DNA of 64,000 nt from Palaemon carinicauda. Taxonomy: Eukaryota > Arthropoda > Malacostraca > Decapoda > Palaemonidae. Below the pieces are notes generated by a model. It did no database searches and was not told the DNA's origin. It saw only the letters and a list, made by a program, of their open reading frames with translations. Positions 1 to 10,122 of the stretch are shown piece after piece. Both the position numbers and the translations under genes were made by a program. Where the stretch lies: assembly GCF_036898095.1 (NCBI RefSeq), contig NC_090739.1, positions 103,809,603-103,873,602 of the forward strand, given 5' to 3'. How positions within the stretch are numbered: the stretch's first letter is position 1; every line of letters starts with the position of its first letter.

Positions 1-1087
1 ATAATTCAGCCATCAGTTGTATATACGAAAAAAGGCAAATCTATACGGGTTGTAGACAAGTTTCTTTCAAAATGTTGATAGTAGAAGTGAAGAATCATTC
101 CAGATAGTGCGTTTATTTATTCACGATATCTTTTCTTGCAGCTGATTAGGAATTTTAAGTGAACATTTTTATGTACATAATGATTACATAAAAAATCAGT
201 TGAATGTTGAAATTGAACATTTCTATAACTTAGATCTTTTGTAAATTGAGCATTTTACTAATTTATGTTAGTCGGTTTAAAAAAAGAACAATAGATGGTA
301 TAATAATTCATTGATTAATATTAATAAATCAATTACTTCCATATTGAGAAGTCTTGAGTGTTCTAATATTCTAAATGTAACTCCTTCAATTACTTGAAAC
401 GTTCCTTATAATTTCTAGACAATTTTCTGTATACCAATTGATACCCCAATTTCCATTACTTCAAGCTAGTTTCCATCCAAGAATACCCTTGTTAACAAAC
501 AAAGGAATCAAATCAGTTTTATTTATATAAAATCTATATTATTCATTTAGATCACGTCAAAACATATTTTATAAAATGAATCTATTGAATGCATTTCTTT
601 TTGTTTCTATTGATTTTCATTAAAGAATAGCTGTGAAAAAACTAAATTATCTTTTTGCTAATCTAATAACAGTTTTTATGTGATATTTTATTGTTTGTTT
701 TAGTTTGCCTATTGAAGCGTTACATTTGTCCGAAATTCTAAGAGGAGTGATTATTAGAATATTTTTTTCAGGATGCAGTTGGTTGTTTGCTTGAGATTAA
801 TAGATGATTGAAGGCAGATATAATGGTGATGTCCATTAATAATATTAACCACAAGAAAACTTCTGATCTACTGGATCTGTGACTTCAAGTAAAAAAAAAA
901 CAAGATCTGGTTTTTATGTGTGGGGAGAATTGATAATTTTCAAACTTCTTGTGTATATCTGTTTACAGTGAGGCTCTAAGTACCCTGATATTGCTTAATG
1001 TTATTAATCTGTTACTCAGGTGTTAGAATTCAACGACAAAACTATTTCTCGATAAATCCTAAAATATGTTGTGGTCTGTGCCATATA
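1..1087. other. AT-rich spacer, no gene seen
   Basis: AT-rich sequence with frequent stops in all frames. I see no coding, RNA or clear repeat signal in it. Confidence 0.6.
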
Positions 1088-1993
1088 CAGTGAACTCTCG
1101 TTTATCGCGGTAGATAGGTTTCAAACCCGACTGCAATAGCTGAAAATCCGCGAAGTAGGGACATCATATTTACGTATTTATTTAAGATGTATATTCAGAC
1201 TTTTAAAACCTTCCCTTTACGTAGTACTGTTAACAAACTACCCTTTAATGTACAGAACACTTAATGCTTGTACTACAGTACCCTGAACTAAAACAGGCAC
1301 AAATATTAAAGGCGATTTTATATCATGCGTTTCCTAAACACGCCAAAAAGCACGATAAAAAATGACAACCAATGTTTTGTTTACGTTTATCTCTGATCAT
1401 AACGAAGAAACAGACGCATCTACACATCTGTGTATAGGTTAGTTTTTGCATCGACAGCAATCTTACCAAGTATTGATTATATGTTGACTTTCTTATTACC
1501 AATGTTTTACTTAATTTTTCTTAGAACTTCCAAATAAATGAAATGAATGCCATTTATATAATGTTTTTCTTTATGACGCCGCCTGAAACGGAAACCTTCC
1601 ATATGTTTATGCTCCATCTTCGATCATAATAAACAAACGAACGCATTAAACGCACATGCTCAAAGTGATAACTAATGATATAACAAACATTTAGTAAACA
1701 TTATGTTATTACAAATATTTTACTTATCGTATCCATATAAATTCCTAAATTCGTAGCAAAGCTAGAAACCTTTTTTTCCTTATGCGTTTAATCCACAATA
1801 GCAAACTGCCGCTAATGACATAATGATAATTTACGATAATTTTAAACTGTTACGAAAGATAATTGTTCTTTCCATATCCAAAATACTTTTCCTAACTTCA
1901 GTTATAAGTCAACTTGTACCTACCTCACCATATGCAAAAAAGGTAAAAGATGAAGAAAGTATTAGGACATTTTTAAAGTCATCGAAAAAGTAA

Positions 1994-2215
1994 TTGTTCC
2001 GTAACTGAAATACAAACCACGCTATTTACATTGGGTTTACCTTTTAGTGTAGGTGAAATGGCGAGCCATTAGAATTTAACGAGGGTGTATAACCCCCGCG
2101 CTAGTTACGGGGGGGGGGGGGGGGGGGTGGTAGGGGAGTGGTAGCTAGCTACCCCTCCCTCCCTCACACACCGGTGAAGCTCACTTTCACTTTTGGCTCG
2201 GACTGGGACAGACGT
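1994..2215 (+). repeat. Left inverted terminal repeat of element A
   Basis: Runs from TTGTTCCGTAAC through GGCGAGCCATTAG, a poly-G tract at 2109-2127 and GTAGCTAGCTACC to CACCGGTGAAGCTCAC. The same blocks occur in reverse complement at 8880-9030. Confidence 0.85.
2109..2127. repeat. Poly-G tract in terminal repeat
   Basis: An uninterrupted run of 19 G within the left terminal repeat. A matching C-run lies at 8952-8968 in the right repeat. The opposed G and C runs could pair or form a quadruplex in single-stranded nucleic acid. Confidence 0.9.
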
Positions 2216-2534
2216 CTCTGTCTTTGTCCTCGCTTGGCAGCCATTGTTTGTTTTGTCTTTACTTAATCACTTACTTATCTTTTACTCAATATATATGTAA
2301 ACATTTTTTCATGTTTGTATATATATTTCAGTATAGAAGTCAGTAAGTTTCCTTTTCAGAGATTTGTGCTTGTGTGTGTAGTGTACGATATCTCCATGGA
2401 GCCCTCGGCAGTTTAGGCCACCATGGTGTAATTTTTTGGGTCGCGATCGAGTTTGACTTCGGTCTTTCTCTCTCTCTCTCTTGAGGTCGTTCACCCTTTT
2501 ACTACATTACTACGCCTTTTGTAGCTTCCTTCCC

Positions 2535-2564
2535 GTGTGTGTGTGGGGGGGGGGGGGGGGGGGG
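2535..2564. repeat. (GT)n followed by poly-G
   Basis: Short GT run followed by about 20 G, inside the leader of element A. Confidence 0.9.
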
Positions 2565-2864
2565 ATTGCTACGCCGTACGTTTTGTCTCAATTAGTTTTA
2601 TGAATCTAATTGTATTTGTTAATTTTTCTGCTTTGTAGAACGATTCCTTTCGGGGTTTTCATTCTTTCTTTAGTTTTCATTCATTTTTAAATTACATAAT
2701 TACATAGTTACATAATTATAATTGTTATAATTCTGTTTTGGTTACAGCTCTCCTTCCGTGAGTGTAAGTGGTTGTGAGGGCATGTACCTGTTTTGTAATT
2801 CTTGTTTTCCTTTCCCTCGGGATTCCTCTTCGGAGCCTTCCTGGGGGAATGAATGTGTACTAAT

Positions 2865-2888
2865 GTTTTTTTTTTTTTTTTTTTTTTT
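2865..2888. repeat. Poly-T tract
   Basis: About 24 T in a row upstream of the Gag-like region of element A. Confidence 0.9.
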
Positions 2889-3029
2889 ACAGTCACCGAT
2901 CTGGTTCGTTTCTGTAATATGGCAACGGTGTGAGCTGTCTTGTTGAGGCCTGGGATTCGGCTGTTGCTGCCTCCCCTTTGGATTTTCGTCAGGGGCGTGT
3001 CTCCTTCTACTGGAAGTACTCCCGTGACG

Positions 3030-5330
3030 ATTGACAGCTCTCCAGTTCATTTTAGAACTCTCAGGAGGCTCGCCTCCTTGGGTGGGTAACTTTCCTTCCG
3101 AGGGAAGTTTTTCCTGTCCAGGCTTGAGTTTTTCCCCTTTTGGGGGTTCTTCTCTTGCCTTTTTTTCGTGCGACTATGCTCTTGGTGCTGAGCGGTCGCA
3201 CCTTCAGTTTCGCTCAAGGGGCTGGGCAACTGCAGGAGCCCCTCTTCGGAGGATTGATCCTTTTAGGTCACTGGCTGACCAGTCTCTTCTACGAAGTGTT
3301 TCTCTTTCGTTCGCGAGAGAGTACACTCATAGAGACTCCTCTTCGGCGGATTCTTCTGCTGTTGTTGCTGTTGGCCTCCTTCGCCGTGAGGCTCACCGTC
3401 CGCCTCGTCATATGGGCCTCCCATCTCTCTATAAGGGTGTTAAGAGGCGCCTTTTTGAATCTCCGTATGCAGCCTACAACTCCTTCTTCTTGATCTTCCG
3501 CCCCTGGTGCAGATGGACAGTAGTCTGACCTCGTCTTCCAACGGGCAACGGTCTTCCCGACGGACAACGGTCTTCTCGGCGGACAACGGTCTTCCGACGG
3601 ACATCAGTCTCCCGGCAGACAGACAACGGTCTTCTTACGGACATCAGTCTCCCGACGGACAACCATCCCTTCAGGGCAAAGGGTTGCCTCCCACGGGGAT
3701 TTTTCCCTTGCATGTCAGGGTTCCCCTGCGCGCCCTTCTGCTGTGTTCTCTTCTGCTCAGTGTTAGCGCACAGGCGCTCTTCTGCTCCTGCTCAGTGTTA
3801 GCGCACAGGCGCTCTCCTGCTCATCAGCGCTTTCCTGATCGCCAGCGCTCTCCTGTTTGCCAGCGCTCTCCTGTTCGCCAGCGCTCTCCTGTTCGTCAGC
3901 GCTCTCATGATGATCATCTCTGCTGTTCCTGTTGGTTCCTGTTACGCGCCCTGTGCGCCCACGTTGGCCCTCGCGATCTAGAACTTTGGTTTAGGTCTGG
4001 GTCAAGGACTCTTCTTCTACGCACAGGCTTCCACGCGTTGCCTTCTGCTCGCCAGCGACCTTAGACGCGTCAACGTTCACCTGCTCGTCAACAATCTCCT
4101 ACGCGTCAACGATCGCCATCGATCTGCCACGCGTGTCAGTTCCCCTGAACACCATCAGTAGCGATCTAGCGCTCGCCTGCTGTGGACCACGATCTACGGT
4201 AGCTGAGTTTTGCCGTAGATCTTCCTCCTGCTCGCCAGCGCTCACCTTTACTTCTGTCCTTCTGTGCGCCAGCTTTCTTCAATTGCCAGCGCACATCTGC
4301 GCGCCCTTCTTTGCCACGCACCAATGGGCGCCAACGGTTTTCTGACCGTCTAGGATCGCCTGATTAACTACTTGCTTCAGCGGTCACCTTCCTGATGCTC
4401 CTGCGCGCCTTCTGTTAGCGCGAACGTCGGCTTAATTCGTGCAGTATCCATTGCTCGCCTATGGGTTATCTCTCGCCGACCACCAGCTCTCGCCCTTCCT
4501 ACCACACTCGCCCTCCTTCTGCGCTCCTTCGGTCACCTTCGTTTGCATTCTTGCGTGCCCGCTCATGGGCGCTTCCACGTCTCCCACGCGCAAACCATTG
4601 ATTTACCATCGCGCGAGCGCCAGGGGCGATTGCGACCGCGATTTCCATTGGGGTTTCACAGCATGGCCAGCCTGGCGAGTCTTCTGGAGCGTATTTCCAG
4701 AACACGGCCTCACCCTGTTAACGCAGAGCATGGCACATGCAAGAATAGGAAGAATCTTCAGGGAGGTCTGAGCAACCTTTTTCTTTCCAGAACCTGGATT
4801 AGCCCTTCCCCGTCATTCCCTGGAAGGGTTTTTGGCAGGGGGCTTTCCGTTCGAGATTTCTCCATCGGCCAAGGGGTGACTGGTTTACCCCTTCCTCTTC
4901 TCCATCTCGTGAAAGGGGCTTACCAGGTCCTTTCCTTCCTCGGTTGCAACCTGAGGTTTTGTTCAAGGAAGCTACAGGAAGGTCATGGGTACTTTCCTCC
5001 TCTCGGGCTCAAACACCTTGGCGTTTCGTCGTCAAGTATCGAACTTGCGGGCAAGCTCGATGTTGGACCATCTGGACGCAATGACCGAGGGCTTCCTTTC
5101 GGGTGTCTCATCCGTGGATGTCGACAACCTCAGACACCCTTCCATCCTTGAGAAGAGTTTGTTTGTGCCCAAGGACAGAGACATAGACAGCGGCTGTGCG
5201 GAGGAAGTAGACTTCCGTTTTCACTCCTCCAAGGCGCTTTCTTCCAGACCCTGCAGGGCTCCAGCGCCTCTTTCTTTCAGCTACGTCGGCCTAAGTTATC
5301 GGACCGGCTACGACAACTGAGACAAGGTGT
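3030..5330 (+). pseudogene. Gag-like region of element A, broken
   Basis: Three landmarks match the Gag-like ORFs of the minus-strand elements. A KGVKRRLF motif near 3435 also occurs in B. An 18-bp-periodic stretch (about 3780-3905) encodes repeats of the type RQRSPVRQRSP. A block near 4985-5280 reads FLLSGSNTLAF, QVSNLRASSMLDHLDAM and FVPKDRD, equivalent to FLLSGTRTIEF, QVSNLWANTILKRRDAV and LFEPKDVE in D. The product would be the structural RNA-binding protein of the particle. The frame is interrupted repeatedly, for example by a change of frame between the RQRSP repeats and the FLLSG block. A second minisatellite-like stretch at 3530-3660 repeats ACGGACAACGGTCTTC. Confidence 0.75.
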
Positions 5331-5619
5331 CCAATTGCAGATCCCTCCTGTCAGGAACAGGTGGCACAGGAGGCTCCCTCGGGGAGGCATAGTCCTAGAG
5401 GGAGCGGCAGAGTTCACGAACTCTAGGATTGTCACCCCCCCCCCCCTTGCAAGTTTCACGCTGGGAGGATGCCTAAGGTTACTCATCCGGATGACAGCTT
5501 CCCGATGCCCATTCTTGCACGATCTCTGTGATCAACCAAGGATATCGCGCCTGCTGTCTCTGTCAGCGAGTTCAGTGTCTCTGAACCTCTATACCATAGG
5601 GTCGGCAAGAGTTTGCCCG

Positions 5620-6480
5620 TTTGGGCAGAAGGATCCATGCCTTAGGAGAAGGTCCTACTTAGGATCGTCGACGGCTTCACCCCCGGCTTCTTCAGTCGAT
5701 CCTTTCTTGTAAGGAAGTATCTGAGACGGAAGTTCCGTAATCGACCTCTCATCCCTGATCAAGTTTGTCGAACAAACTTCGTCCAGCGTGGAACAGCAGA
5801 GTTGATCAGACTGGTAAAGAGGTGACAGGACTCCTTAGGCCCTGGATCGGAAGGACGGGTTCAGCCTAGACTAAAGGTATTCCTGCTTAAGATGCAGTGT
5901 GGCGATCCCGCCGTGGCATCGCAGGTTTTTTTCCCCAGAGAACTCTCCCTGCTTTCCTCATGGTCACTCAGGTGCAGGCTTCCGCCTCCTTTGCCTTTTG
6001 GAGGTCTGGTCAACTCTGGTAGGCTCGGGTTCGACCTTCTTCAGCGCCGGGACAAGCTTCCTGATGCTTACCATGAGTGGGGGTTCATGGTATTTTGCTA
6101 GGAGCCTTCTCTTCTTCTGGCTCAACATCTGGAGTATCTAGCCATGATATTGAGTCAACGGCCTTACCACGTTGGAAACCCCGCTTCTCGTCCGTCCAGC
6201 GAGGTTAAGCAACGTCGGTTCTGGTCGGTACTTGGATGGGTGACCGCCTTGGGACGCCAGATTCTGTTGCCACCTCCTCCGAGCCTTCCCCTCAGTTGAC
6301 TGTGGCAAGGCTGTGGAGAGTCGCAGTACCTGTTCTCAGTCAAGCAGAGTTTTCAGCCCTACCTTGGAACGTTTCCTAGTTCTCTTTTCCTCATTGACCC
6401 GTCTAAAGTTCCGAACGGTCGCCTCAGGATAAGTTCCCTGTGGGGCAGCCCAAGTTCCGGTGGTTTCAAAGCAACGATTA
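5620..6480 (+). pseudogene. Reverse transcriptase region of element A, broken and interrupted by 5S-like DNA
   Basis: Starts with a block matching the pol N-terminus of D (GSPGFFSR, then FLVKK) near 5665-5710. It continues with NKFVEQT (5763 onward) equivalent to NKFVKQTPFSM, then the region equivalent to LCFGLSTAPQVFT near 5890. The motif C vicinity (LRYLDDW in D) corresponds to about 6000-6050 but is not intact. SLLLAQHLEYLAMI near 6110-6147 equals SLLPTQRLIYIGMI in D. The coding match then stops at the 5S-like insertion and resumes after it with ARLWRVAVPVLSQ, equal to ARLRRVASPFLRR. Stops and shifts are frequent. Confidence 0.8.
6154..6272 (+). rRNA. 5S rRNA-like sequence inserted in a DIRS element (pseudogene or orphan 5S)
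   Basis: The 119 nt align end to end with eukaryotic 5S rRNA: GTCAACGGCCTTACCAC at the 5' end, CTTCTCGTCCG, the A-box-like GTTAAGCAACGTCGG, the intermediate element and C-box in GGTCGGTACTTGGATGGG then TGACCGCC, and TTCTGTTGCC at the 3' end. The length is that of a complete 5S gene (about 120 nt). The terminal stem pairs only partly. No T-run terminator follows, because RT-coding sequence resumes at once. The internal pol III control region looks intact, so TFIIIA/TFIIIC binding is possible, but function is not shown. The call rests on recalled 5S consensus. Confidence 0.87.
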
Positions 6481-7210
6481 ACCGGACTTTCTGGCCCCTA
6501 TGGGACCAGCGGAACGAATAGACCTGCAATGGGTGTTGACCTATGGAAGCTCTTGATGGGAGTGGATATTCTCATCTCTTCCTCACATTTTTTATGCTTT
6601 TCTCGGACTCGTCAAAGAAAAGGGGGGGGGGTGCATGTTCCAGTCCAGGCCTATGGTCAGGACCTGAAGGATACCTCTCCATCATTCAGGCAGGCTTAGG
6701 GGCCGTAGTCTGGCCCCTCTACAGATCCTACAGCTCCTGCCGAGTCGCTACGTGAGCATCGATTTCATGGTTCTGGCGTGTTCTAACCAGCAGGGGACGC
6801 ATTTTCACACCTTCGCATCTTGCAGTAGCGATACTGAGATACTCTCAATACCACCATCGGCTCTCTCATTCCGGGCAGAGGAATGTTCTCTCCGACTATC
6901 CGAGCAGAGCCTCGTAGCCTTGAGTAACCAGCAAGTCCTGGTCTGGGGGACCTGATCGCGACAGCTTGGAACCTCAGGCTTCCGATGTTCTTCCCCCCAG
7001 TCTCAGACCCCGAGACTCTGGCAAGATGCATTCCAGTGATGGTGGGACAACATTGACGCCTGTGTCTTCCCTCCTTTGTTGTCTGTTGAGAATGGGTCTC
7101 AACAAGACCAGGTTGTCTGTCAACCTTTCAATGGCCCTGAGAGCTCCCCTGGGACTATGCGCAGAACGGTTTCCGGAACCTCTGTTTCCCCTGACGGAAC
7201 TCCCGGGAGA
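6480..7210 (+). pseudogene. RNase H and methyltransferase-like regions of element A, broken
   Basis: PMGPAERIDLQW near 6500 and LFSDSSKK near 6600 match PMGPAERMDFQWW and LFSDASKK, the first catalytic Asp region of the RNase H in D. Further on, LNKTRLSVNLSMALRAPL near 7095-7150 matches LNKTRISVNLSMTLIAPL in D. That is the domain between RNase H and YR, which in DIRS elements is described as Dam-methyltransferase-like. The G-rich run near 6622 and several stops break the frame. Confidence 0.75.
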
Positions 7211-8270
7211 GCTTCTCCCACGGCATAGGCTACTCAAACAACCACACTGCAACATCTTTCAGGAGCCGGGGCGTCGCTTCGGCTTCATGCCTGGAGACAC
7301 TACGCCTCCTCCTCAAGAAGAGACAACCCGCTACAGTCGCGGGACGGAGGTCGCGTCATCTGCGATAGTCATCCGCAGGGGTCTTCCAGGCGAAGTAGAG
7401 AGTCTTCGTTGGTTGGTGTCGTGGGAGATATACCTCTTCCCTTGAGGCCTTTTCTCCAGCAATAACGATCTTATTGCCTTTCGGCGGGAGGAAACTCCTC
7501 TCCGCTCTCGGCAATGAAGCCTGTCGCTCAGCCTTTCCCTGACCTTCAGGCTTAAAGGAATAACTTTTTCCTTCCCGCTGGACCTTTCCTCGCTCATGCG
7601 AAGCTGCGAACGTCCCTGCCCTAGTCGGAGTGAGACCTCCAACTTGGAGCATGGCTCGGGCTTTTAGTCCATTAAGAGATCTTCTCAAGACCCTTTACAT
7701 CAGGCCTCTGATCGTATTCCGTCTTGGGGCTACTGCTCACTCTGGCCGCCCTTTCTAAGAAATGGGGGAAGGCAACATTCAGGTTTGCTCCTGAGTTGTT
7801 GGCTAGACTCAGAATCTTGGGGTCCCGGCCCTTCGGTCCAATTCCTTCAAGATTTCGAGTCACCATTCTGTATTTGATGTCCCAAAACCTTCTCCTTCTT
7901 GCCAGTAAAGGAATCGAGAGGTTAGCTTTGGGAAGAGCTGCAGTTTGTCCTCAGTTGCAGCCGGTTTGGGAGCACAAGAAGGACACGGGGGTGAGTCACC
8001 AGTATACCTCTTCAGCTCGGACTCAAGGACATTCATCTCGACCTGACTCCAGACCATCCCCCGTCACGTTGCCCTACAGCACGATGTCGGATACATCGCA
8101 ATGTCCCTCGCCTTCGAGTAATACTACTCTGTGACGCAGGTGCTACAAGCTGGAGTCTGGAAGCGTCTAATGACCTTAGCAGCCCGCTTCCTGCAGGGCG
8201 TGACCCACAGGAGTTTCGATACGTTTTCTATCGCTCTGTGGTGGCTACACAACAGCTGGTCTAACCTCAG
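7210..8270 (+). pseudogene. Tyrosine recombinase region of element A, catalytic residues lost
   Basis: 7724-7870 encodes LLTLAALSKK then RFAPELLARLRI and GSRP, matching FLLALASAKR, KFVPLLARLKI and RGYR of the YR core in D. Near 8065-8230 the C-terminus reads QHDVGYIAMSLA, then SVTQVLQAGVWKRLMTLAAR and FLQGVTHRSFDTFSIA. D has AHDVRGIATSLA, SVTQVLQAVVWKRRMTFTAH and YLQDVTH. In A the Arg of the HxxR motif is Gly, the nucleophilic Tyr position is Phe, and the first catalytic Arg (SAKR) is also replaced. Confidence 0.8.
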
Positions 8271-8727
8271 GCTCCTTTTTGGACAGGTAGCAGAAGGTTG
8301 AGGGCATTGTTATCAGGTTTTAGTCTGCATGAACGAAAGAAGTATGTCTGGCCCTTACTTCTTTCTTCATCATCCCCTCTACTGGGAAGCAGCATCCTGG
8401 TCTCTGCATAGCTGACCTCGAACCTCTGCAGGTAAACCATGCTTCCTTGTGTTCCGAGTATTGAGTCAATACTGTCGCGTGCCCCATACCCTGACTAGGT
8501 GGTATTCGGAACGTCCTAACCCAGAGTTCCTTCTGGAACTCCAGGTCAACTGCCTAGGACGGGTCACACTTCTTCCTTCACACACAAGCTTATGTAGTCC
8601 ACACGGTTCCTTGCAGAGCAAGGAACTTGGGAGGTGCAGGGACTCCTTTTCTCGAGTGCGACTCACTCGGATTCTGAGTCCCCGGGTAAAGCCAAAGCCA
8701 GTATGGCTGGGGACTTTCCACACTACC

Positions 8728-8850
8728 TAAGGGGTAAGTCACCCATTGTAAATAGCGTGGTTTGTATTTCGGTTACGGAACAAATGACAAAGTCGAAGAT
8801 AATTTTGTATTTTTCCTAACCATACAAACCTTAGCTATTTACACATATTT
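8728..8850 (+). repeat. Internal complementary region of element A
   Basis: Contains, joined head to head, sequence complementary to both element ends: TGGTTTGTATTTCGGTTACG (left end in reverse complement) and TTGTATTTTTCCTAACCATA (right end in reverse complement). In DIRS elements this region is thought to template and join the ends during formation of a circular intermediate. Confidence 0.75.
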
Positions 8851-8879
8851 GTCCGCCAGCCCTGTCCCCCAAGACAAGT

Positions 8880-9105
8880 CCTACCTCTAAGTGAAAGTGA
8901 GCTTCACCGGTGTGTGAGAGGGGGAAGGGGTAGCTAGCTACCACTCCCCTACCCCCCCCCCCCCCCCCGCTAACTAGCGCGGGGGTAATACACCCTCGAA
9001 AAATTCTCATGGCTCGCCATTTCAGCTACGCTAAAAGGTAAACCCAATGTAAATACCTAAGGTTTATATGGTTAGGAAAAATACAAATTATCTTCGAATT
9101 TGTCA
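8880..9105 (+). repeat. Right inverted terminal repeat of element A
   Basis: Reverse complement of the left repeat: GTGAGCTTCACCGGTG, GTAGCTAGCTACC, a C-run at 8952-8968, then CATGGCTCGCCATTTCAGC. It ends in AAATTATCTTCGAATTTGTC. Confidence 0.85.
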
Positions 9106-9129
9106 TGTTACCGCTATTACGTTCGATGT

Positions 9130-9132
<3 letters not shown>

Positions 9133-9181
<49 letters not shown>
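9133..9181. repeat. (GA)n microsatellite
   Basis: About 24 uninterrupted AG units. Confidence 0.97.
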
Positions 9182-9184
<3 letters not shown>

Positions 9185-9642
9185 TGGTTTTAAATGTACT
9201 AAATAATAAATATGATAGGTTACAACACATTGGTGCTTATGTAATATTAACTGTATAGAAATGGTGTACACTAAACAATTCTTTGTTGATGTATTTGTAC
9301 CGTACATATTCTTGAGAGCGGAAGCTAGACATCAGCTGATGTGATCACAGCCAAAAGTAAAACAAAAAGAAGTCAAAAATACTCGATTTTTAAAACACAC
9401 CCGAAATTTAAAAACGTAAGTAAATGTTTTATTATAGCTCAATTGACTATTTAAAGAGTAAAAGTTTTCTGGAATAGAATGGTGTTTCCTAAAAAAATAG
9501 TAGTTTGCTGACAAAATCGGATACCTTATTTTAAGCTATGATTGAAATGGATGTATACACGGTATAATTTTTTCGTTTTGTATTTAATTGACACTAAGAA
9601 AACCGATTTTGGTTTCTTCATCTATTTGTAATTATTGTATTA

Positions 9643-9645
<3 letters not shown>

Positions 9646-9710
<65 letters not shown>
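9646..9710. repeat. (GA)n microsatellite
   Basis: About 32 uninterrupted GA units, in the second copy of the 510-bp duplication. Confidence 0.97.
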
Positions 9711-9712
<2 letters not shown>

Positions 9713-10122
9713 GTTTTAAATGTAATAAACAAAAAAATATGATAGGTTATAACACATTGGTGCTTATGTAATATCAACTGTATAGATGGTTTCAATAATT
9801 TAAGAAATGGTATAAACAATACTTCGTACGCGCATATTCTTGAGACCTGCAGCTAGACGTCAGCTGATCTGATCGCAGCCAAAAGTAAAACAAAAAGAAG
9901 TCAACAATACTCGATTTTTAAAACACACCCGAAATTTAAAAACAAAAGTACACGCTTTCTTAATGTGCAATTAACTATTTAAAGAGTAGAAATTTTCTAG
10001 AATAAAATGATGTTTCCCCCAAAAATAGTGGTTTGCTGATGAAATCGTATGCCGTATTTAATGAAAAAAGTCTGCGAAGTCGTGAATCCGCGATGGTCGA
10101 ACCCCGTAGCGAGGGCTCACTG

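Larger units (their letters stand above)
1994..9105 (+). mobile_element. DIRS-like retrotransposon, element A (degraded, about 7.1 kb)
   Basis: A plus-strand tyrosine-recombinase retrotransposon. Its ends are inverted repeats: the tract around 2045-2200 (AACGAGGGTG, a G-run, GTAGCTAGCTACC, CACCGGTG) returns inverted at 8880-9030. An internal complementary region lies at 8728-8850. The order inside is Gag-like, RT, RNase H, MT-like, YR, each recognised by similarity to the minus-strand element D of this window. All frames carry many stops and shifts, and YR catalytic residues are lost, so the copy is dead. The ends were chosen from the ICR, which joins TTTGTCAT to TTGTTCCGTAAC. No target duplication is seen, as expected for YR integration. 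Confidence 0.85.
9120..10060. repeat. About 510-bp tandem duplication with two (GA)n tracts
   Basis: Two copies share a (GA)n tract, then TAGGTTACAACACATTGGTG (copy 1; one base differs in copy 2), TCAGCTGAT, CCAAAAGTAAAACAAAAAG and ACTCGATTTTTAAAACACAC. Copy 1 is about 9120-9550 and copy 2 about 9640-10060. It lies inside the tentative pogo-like repeat. Confidence 0.75.
1088..10122. mobile_element. Pogo/Tigger-like repeat enclosing a DIRS insertion (tentative)
   Basis: The left end reads CAGTGAACTCTCG followed by a tract rich in CGCGG and TCCGCGAAG. The right end (10100-10122) reads, in reverse complement, CAGTGAGCCCTCGC and is followed by GCGGATTCACGACTTCGC. This pairing and vocabulary are typical of pogo/Tigger-like terminal repeats in invertebrates. 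Between the ends lie AT-rich sequence, two diverged repeat copies (about 1380-1560 and 1600-1790), the DIRS-like element A, and a roughly 510-bp tandem duplication holding two (GA)n tracts. No transposase is visible. A flanking TA is present on the left but not clearly on the right, so these could instead be two separate copies. Confidence 0.4.
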
